A stretch of 62,347 nucleotides of DNA, taken from NCBI GenBank assembly GCA_020852175.1, contig JADZBH010000001.1:1-62347 (forward strand), given 5' to 3'. Position numbers and translations under genes: made by a program. Every line of letters starts with the position of its first letter. The first letter of the stretch is position 1. Positions 54,743-59,485 of the stretch are shown here, piece after piece. The notes beneath the pieces are model-generated. The model was not told where the DNA came from. It was given only the letters and a program-made list of their open reading frames with translations, and did not search any database. The DNA comes from Bryobacterales bacterium (GTDB lineage: Bacteria > Acidobacteriota > Terriglobia > Bryobacterales > Bryobacteraceae).

Positions 54743-54961
54743 TCAGATTCCTTTCGGGGTGATGACGACCTGGCGGGGCGACGTGGTGCCGCCGCCTGCC
54801 AGTTCGATTTCCTTGTTGATGGTTGTGAGGGCCGCCTGCATCTCCACGACGCTGCGATACGTCATGGAACGGCTCTCGAAATCCACGCGTAATGTACCGC
54901 TGCCGATGGCGGTAATGAGGGCGTCGCGCATGCCCTGCAACTCAGTGAGCGTGAGAGCCAT
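54743..54961 (-). CDS. gpW-like head-tail joining protein
   Basis: This 72-residue protein resembles lambda gpW in length and layout: LTELQGMRDALITAIGSGTLRVDFESRSMTYRS followed by a helix. gpW closes the portal after DNA packaging. It lies 2 nt after the capsid gene. The call is by pattern and position; sequence similarity is low. Confidence 0.6.
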   Translation of the reverse strand: MALTLTELQGMRDALITAIGSGTLRVDFESRSMTYRSVVEMQAALTTINKEIELAGGGTTSPRQVVITPKGI

Positions 54962-54963
54962 GC

Positions 54964-56709
54964 CTACGCTCCCGGATTCGCGTACACGCCACGGTAGTCA
55001 AGAGCGCCCGCGCCAAAGTCGAGGCGCGCACGGATCTGGAGGCCATCCACTTCGAAGCCCGCACGGGTCTCCACCTGGACGCCCTCGCTGCCCGCCAGAT
55101 AGGCGTACTCGATGTTGGGGAACAACACGGGATCGGCGGCAACGTACCAGCGGGTGGCCGACTTGGCATCCAGCCGCGGATCGACGATCAAGGTCAGCTT
55201 GCCGGCGAACGGATTCACGTTCGCGGCCTGTGCCGGGTAGATGCTGGCGAGGTACTTCTCGGCGGTCGTTTCCAGCGCGGCCGGCACCACCAGGAACTTC
55301 GCGGCGACGTCGAGCGGCGTCTTGGCGTCGAGACCTTTCTGGGACCGCAACGCCAACCGCGCGGAGGCCAGAGTGGTGTCCGAGATCGCGCCACCGCTCG
55401 CCGCGAGATTGCCGTGCGCCGCGTCGAACAGCTTCTTGTTGTCCGACATGACGGGACCGATGCCGTTGTTGGCGGTGACCAGGTCCACCAGGAACTGCGC
55501 CTCGAACTGCGCTGCCGCCGACGCGAACAGCCGTCCGATATCGGAGAACGCCGACAGGTTGTCGTTCACGATGCTCTGCCGGTTGATGCCGAAGATGCGG
55601 CCATACGTGTCGAGCTTGTAGGACTCGCGGCCCTCGGCGATGGTGCCCGATTTGAACTCGCCATTCTCGTTCACCTTCATGAGCGTGGGTGCCTGCCCCA
55701 ACTGGACCGAGTAGCGATTGCGGAAATCGTTGATCGTCGCCTGACGGCAGATCTGCTTGATGGCGGCGGGCGCGGCGGCCATCTGCTGCTGAAGTTCCTT
55801 GTTCGCCACGTCGCCCAGCAACAGCGGGAAATCGCTGGTGCTGTGGAGTGCGCGGTCCACGATGGCGGCGTCCGACAGCCCGATGGTCTCGATGCCACGC
55901 AGCCGCAGGAATTCTTCTGCCTGCCGGACCATGCTGCGACCGATGAAGGGTCGCGCCGGTTCGCCCGCCTTGTGCGCCGGGTTGATCCTCATGTAGATCG
56001 CGTCGGCCATGGCGGCGCGCAGGAACATGGGATCGTCGTACCCGTTCGCGGTGGCGGCGGGCTGTGCCGATCGGATTGGAGGACCAGCGCGGCGCTTGAT
56101 GGCTTCGAACGCCTCGGCGCGGGCCTGGTCCAGAGTCAAGTTGCGGGCGATCAGGTCATCGGCCTGGAGGCCGGCGATCTGGGCAATCACCCGGATTTCG
56201 TTTTCGTTGGTCTGTTCCATCATTTCTCCTCTCACCTTCGCTGCCGAGTCCGCGGGGATGGCGACGAAGGAGATCTCTTTCGGGGTCCAGCGGGTTGCGG
56301 TGATGGTGCGCACGCCGGTGGCAGCGTCCTTGTCCACGCGCCTTTGGTTGATCACGTAGCCGACAGACAGGCTGCGCAGGATGCCCTGGCGCACATCGCT
56401 CATGATGGCGGCGGCCCGCTCGCTGAACCGGATCGTCGCGGTGCCACGCTCGCCATCTACTTGGGCCGACTCCACCACGCCCAGCACAGCGTTCACGTCG
56501 GAGCGATTGTGGGAATTGAGGACCGGGCCGCCGATCAATTCCGACAGGTCCACGGCTGGCTGCGTCATGTCGAGCCGTTCCTCGAACGCGCCGTCGAGAT
56601 CCATCCTGCGGACAGGCGCGCTCGAGGCGAACACCACGGAGATGGTCCGGTTCTCGGCATTGAAGGTGGACGGCTCCAATGCCGCACTGCGAATGTTCAG
56701 TTCGTTCAT
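54964..56709 (-). CDS. Fused prohead protease and major capsid protein
   Basis: This 581-residue protein combines a U35/HK97-type maturation protease (~residues 20-160) with a major capsid protein (~300-580). Protease residues are visible as His in LNSHNRSD and Ser in LRSLSVGYV. The C-terminal part has LFDAAHGN and the KFLVVPAALE...LIVDPRLD segments of Mu gpT-like capsids. A Gln/Asn-rich linker joins the two parts, where self-cleavage would separate them. AAGGAGG lies 5 nt before the ATG. It follows the portal gene after a 130-nt hairpin-rich gap. Confidence 0.86.
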   Translation of the reverse strand: MNELNIRSAALEPSTFNAENRTISVVFASSAPVRRMDLDGAFEERLDMTQPAVDLSELIGGPVLNSHNRSDVNAVLGVVESAQVDGERGTATIRFSERAAAIMSDVRQGILRSLSVGYVINQRRVDKDAATGVRTITATRWTPKEISFVAIPADSAAKVRGEMMEQTNENEIRVIAQIAGLQADDLIARNLTLDQARAEAFEAIKRRAGPPIRSAQPAATANGYDDPMFLRAAMADAIYMRINPAHKAGEPARPFIGRSMVRQAEEFLRLRGIETIGLSDAAIVDRALHSTSDFPLLLGDVANKELQQQMAAAPAAIKQICRQATINDFRNRYSVQLGQAPTLMKVNENGEFKSGTIAEGRESYKLDTYGRIFGINRQSIVNDNLSAFSDIGRLFASAAAQFEAQFLVDLVTANNGIGPVMSDNKKLFDAAHGNLAASGGAISDTTLASARLALRSQKGLDAKTPLDVAAKFLVVPAALETTAEKYLASIYPAQAANVNPFAGKLTLIVDPRLDAKSATRWYVAADPVLFPNIEYAYLAGSEGVQVETRAGFEVDGLQIRARLDFGAGALDYRGVYANPGA

Positions 56710-56729
56710 CTGCCTCCTTGAAATGCAAA

Positions 56730-56752
56730 ACCCCGCCCTTATGGAGCGGGGT
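56730..56752 (-). terminator. Hairpin with T-run upstream of the capsid gene
   Basis: On the minus strand a 7-bp stem (ACCCCGC/GCGGGGT) with a 9-nt loop is followed by TTTTGC, then the ribosome-binding site of the protease/capsid gene 21 nt further on. It has the layout of an intrinsic terminator or attenuator between portal and capsid genes. Confidence 0.55.
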
Positions 56753-56762
56753 CCGTCGTTCT

Positions 56763-56857
56763 ATCTGGTGCAATGCACCAGATGGTTCACCGTGCCGACT
56801 GGGGAAATTCCCCACTGCGGAATCTCCGCAGTGAGCATCTCAGGAATTTCCTGAGAT
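56763..56857. repeat. Array of four tandem palindromes
   Basis: Four inverted repeats lie end to end. Arms are 56763-56772/56774-56783 (10 bp), 56800-56806/56808-56814 (7 bp), 56813-56821/56825-56833 (9 bp) and 56837-56846/56848-56857 (10 bp), each with a 1-3-nt centre. Three share a centre close to GGAAATTCC while their outer arms differ and still pair. The last one contains the portal stop codon. Confidence 0.85.
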
Positions 56858-58237
56858 ACTGGCCGGGTTGCCTTGTTGGGTGACCTTGCGAGGGTCGGAG
56901 TCCAACACGATGCCGGCGGCATCGGCCGCCGTGTTGCCGGTCGCGATCTGCGCGTCCACCTCGGCCAGGTCATAGCCCAGCGACGCCAATGCCATCTCTC
57001 GCGACATCAGCCCTGCGCGGATGGCGCGCACCATGGCATCGACCTCGCGTTGCGGATCGGTCATCTGCATGGCGGGCGGCGCCCAGGAGATGTACTCCAT
57101 GTACTCCTGAACGCCGCCATCCATAGGAGGCAGCGTCCCCCGAAGCACTTCGAGTTCGACCCAGCGCTGAAACACCGGGCGGCAGAGCATATGAATAAAC
57201 TGCCATTGCATGGCGTCGATGTACTTGCGGAACTCGATCAGCCCCACGCGTGCCGAGCTGTAGCTCGTGTCGGAGAGATCACCGCTGACCACGTTGTAGG
57301 GCAATCCGAGGCCGCTGGCGATCAGCCGTAGTTGCGTCTTCGCGAAGTCCGAGTACCCAGCCGTCTCGGGCGGGTCGGAAAACTCCATGGACTCGCCGGG
57401 TGAAAGCCGTTGTACGGTGCCAGGCTCCAGGCTGGCGGTCCACGCCCCGTCCTCCGCTCTCGCCGCACCCAACGGATTCTCGTTGGGCGTCGTGATGAAC
57501 GCGGTTAGCAATGCGCCGGTCTTCTGCTTTACTATCGTGGCGCGGTCGAACTGGTCCATGTCGTTCAGCCGCCCGAGGATTGCCAGCATCTCCGTCACGC
57601 CGCGAAGCTGGCCGGGCGTCTTCGGCCGGAAGATGTGCAACATCTCCGACGCCGGAATGCGGATGCTCCGCGGCAGCCGGCCCGGCTGCGCCGGATGCCA
57701 CTCGTACATGTAGAAGGCAGAGCGGCGTGAACCTTCAAACTCGATTCCGGCAATCACATTGTCCCGCGTGATCGTGGTGTCGACGAACTCGGGCGGCAGC
57801 AATTGCACCTGCAGCATCCCATCGTTGCCGGTGAGCAGCCGGACGAAGACCTCGCCTTCCACGAACATTGAGCGGGCTGCGAGTGCTTGTTGCCCGTACC
57901 AGTTGAGTAGCCCGTCGGTGTCAGAGATGTCGGCCCAGCGGTTCCATCGCCTGAGGAGCAAGTCCTTGAGCGCTGAGTCCCGGATTTTGGGCAGCAGCGT
58001 GATGCCCGGACCGATCACGTTGTCGACGAACGCCTGTGCCGCGCGCGCGGCGACAGCGTTGTTCGCTACCAAGTATCGGGCCTGGTTCCGAAGCAGCGGA
58101 TTCGGCGCGACGCGGCTGTAGTCCGGCACTGGGTTGTTCCACAGGCCGACGTTGCGCCGGTCACGCGCGAGGTCGGCGTCCGAACGTACAGAGTGCATGC
58201 GCTCGTCGGAGCGGCGTTGAAAGAGCCACTTGAACAT
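56840..58237 (-). CDS. Lambda-type phage portal protein
   Basis: This 465-residue portal has the lambda gpB pattern: NNAVAARAAQAFVDNVIGPGI, RWADISDTDGLLNWYGQQALAARSMFVEGEVFVR and LKYNVV-type GLPYNVVSGDLSDTSYSSAR. The dodecameric portal is the channel through which DNA enters the head. It starts 3 nt after the 98-residue gene. The stop lies within a palindrome. Confidence 0.9.
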   Translation of the reverse strand: MFKWLFQRRSDERMHSVRSDADLARDRRNVGLWNNPVPDYSRVAPNPLLRNQARYLVANNAVAARAAQAFVDNVIGPGITLLPKIRDSALKDLLLRRWNRWADISDTDGLLNWYGQQALAARSMFVEGEVFVRLLTGNDGMLQVQLLPPEFVDTTITRDNVIAGIEFEGSRRSAFYMYEWHPAQPGRLPRSIRIPASEMLHIFRPKTPGQLRGVTEMLAILGRLNDMDQFDRATIVKQKTGALLTAFITTPNENPLGAARAEDGAWTASLEPGTVQRLSPGESMEFSDPPETAGYSDFAKTQLRLIASGLGLPYNVVSGDLSDTSYSSARVGLIEFRKYIDAMQWQFIHMLCRPVFQRWVELEVLRGTLPPMDGGVQEYMEYISWAPPAMQMTDPQREVDAMVRAIRAGLMSREMALASLGYDLAEVDAQIATGNTAADAAGIVLDSDPRKVTQQGNPASISGNS

Positions 58238-58240
58238 GGC

Positions 58241-58537
58241 TTACTTCCGGTGCTCCACAACCCAATCCGGCGCGAACAGCACACCCCGCTCATCGCGCGG
58301 CCGGCGCGTGAGGTGGCTCGCTTGGTGAAGTTGCCCGATGGTCATATTTCCGTTCAATGGACGGATCGCGCGTATGCGCTTCCCGTTTCCGATGCCCACA
58401 TAGGAGCCCGTGCCGATCAGCTTCAGGGCTAACGTCGGACGGACGGAGCCGCGGCTGAAGCTGCGCGAGTCGTAGACCACCACATCGTGCTCCTGTTGTT
58501 CGAGAATCCTCCGCAACTGGTCTCCGGCGACCTGCAT
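58241..58537 (-). CDS. Phage-element hypothetical protein (98 residues)
   Basis: This small protein starts with MQVAGDQLRRILEQQEHDVVVYDSR and ends in a basic tail. GAGGAGGAG lies ~8 nt before the ATG at 58537. The position just before portal is where lambda-type phages place gpW or a small terminase-linked protein, but I do not recognise the family. It lies 52 nt after the regulator gene. Confidence 0.55.
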   Translation of the reverse strand: MQVAGDQLRRILEQQEHDVVVYDSRSFSRGSVRPTLALKLIGTGSYVGIGNGKRIRAIRPLNGNMTIGQLHQASHLTRRPRDERGVLFAPDWVVEHRK

Positions 58538-58589
58538 AGGCGCACTCCTCCTCAGGACTGAAATGAAAACTGGCTGCTGCTGGCGTGAC

Positions 58590-59177
58590 CTACTGCTTGG
58601 CAGGCTTCTTCTTCTGGCGCCGCTGTTGCCCCAGCGTGACGTCACCAATCTTGGCGAAAAGGTGGAGCGTGAGCGTTGCGATGTCGACGACGACAGCGGA
58701 GCGGATATTCATGGAACGCATCCAGCTCTGGATGCCACCGGGCGGGCTCGCAAGTTCGCCTTCCTGTTTCTGGTCCATGGACACGTTGAATTGAGTTTGC
58801 CCGTCATCGCCCTCGTAGGCAATGAGCGCCATGCTCGGGATCTGGTCAAAGTCCTCGGAGGTTTCGCACAGCCGGATCAGGTCATAGGTCGCCAGCACGG
58901 CCTTGAGCCCCTGCACCGAGACCAGGCCCGCCGCCGTGAGAGGGATCCTGCCCGCGAGCTCCCTCAGCAGGGACAGATAGATCAGATCGAGAACGGAGTA
59001 CCGCCGCCGGTGACCGCGTCCCGGCGGCTGCTCCTCCGCGATTGCGACCAGGACGCCCCGCTTGTGCCAGGTATGCAATGTGTCCGTCGTGAGCCCGGTG
59101 ATCTCCAAGGTCTCGGTGTGCGAGAACGCTGGCTCCTGCAGCTTGTCGACATCGATTGGCGGGATAGCCTTCAGCAT
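58590..59177 (-). CDS. MerR-like winged-helix regulator
   Basis: This 195-residue protein has a MerR/Nu1-like winged helix near residues 20-85 (ETLEITGLTTDTLHTWHKRGVLVAIAEE, then RRRYSVLDLIYLSLLRELAG). The C-terminal half is unfamiliar and ends in a basic QRRQKKKPAKQ tail. It heads the minus-strand element genes. A promoter with two operator-like palindromes precedes it, so it is probably an autoregulator. A terminase-small-subunit-like role is possible, since Nu1 has a similar fold. Confidence 0.7.
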   Translation of the reverse strand: MLKAIPPIDVDKLQEPAFSHTETLEITGLTTDTLHTWHKRGVLVAIAEEQPPGRGHRRRYSVLDLIYLSLLRELAGRIPLTAAGLVSVQGLKAVLATYDLIRLCETSEDFDQIPSMALIAYEGDDGQTQFNVSMDQKQEGELASPPGGIQSWMRSMNIRSAVVVDIATLTLHLFAKIGDVTLGQQRRQKKKPAKQ

Positions 59178-59230
59178 GATGTAGGTACACTCATTCCAAT
59201 CGCCCCCGGGTCTGCTCCAGGGATAGGATT

Positions 59231-59248
59231 GATGGGCGTGCGCCCATC
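59231..59248. promoter_or_regulatory. Operator-like palindrome 1
   Basis: A perfect 8-bp inverted repeat with a 2-nt centre (GATGGGCG, CGCCCATC). It covers the expected transcription start region of the minus-strand promoter. Its centre is 31 bp from the second palindrome. Confidence 0.7.
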
Positions 59249-59257
59249 ACAGGAGCA

Positions 59258-59287
59258 ATTATATGGGCAACTGCCCATCAAATACAA
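59258..59287 (-). promoter_or_regulatory. Promoter of the element's minus-strand genes
   Basis: On the minus strand TTGTAT (59287-59282) and a perfect TATAAT (59263-59258) are 18 bp apart. The second palindrome fills most of the spacer. It would drive the regulator-to-integrase gene run. Confidence 0.65.
59263..59278. promoter_or_regulatory. Operator-like palindrome 2
   Basis: A perfect 7-bp inverted repeat with a 2-nt centre (ATGGGCA, TGCCCAT) in the promoter spacer. It shares ATGGGC...GCCCAT with palindrome 1. Confidence 0.7.
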
Positions 59288-59435
59288 GAGCATGCTGCGG
59301 CTGATTGGCGCAAGTTGTTGATGATAGGCAAAATATTGGTCTAGTGGAGACGTTCCCGCTGCTAGGCGGTGGCTGTGGCAACCAACTTGCCGACTTCGCT
59401 GATGCGCATTTGTCTAAACGCCATGAGGACGACTG

Positions 59436-59481
59436 CCCTCGACGGAACCTACTGATCCGAAATATGATTGAGTGTCGAGGG
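59436..59481 (+). promoter_or_regulatory. Inverted repeat covering the ribosome-binding site
   Basis: CCCTCGAC (59436-59443) pairs with GTCGAGGG (59474-59481). The second arm holds GAGG, the only ribosome-binding-like sequence before the ATPase ATG at 59486, so the hairpin could block translation. Confidence 0.5.
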
Positions 59482-59485
59482 CTCA

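Larger units (their letters stand above)
59178..59485. other. Divergent intergenic region, no gene seen
   Basis: This 308-base gap between the minus-strand regulator and the plus-strand ATPase gene holds a promoter, two operator-like palindromes and an 8-bp inverted repeat before the ATPase start. I find no gene in it. Confidence 0.6.

Noticed and set aside
56156..56842. Read-through of the portal UGA as selenocysteine, since the genome has selC and a hairpin follows the stop.
   Set aside because: The downstream hairpin has a tiny loop and lacks a typical bacterial SECIS shape. The open frame beyond the stop is a shadow of the protease/capsid gene and encodes nothing recognisable.
56761..56973. 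A 70-codon frame across the palindrome array.
   Set aside because: It overlaps the portal gene end in another frame; its apparent repeats come from the palindromes themselves.
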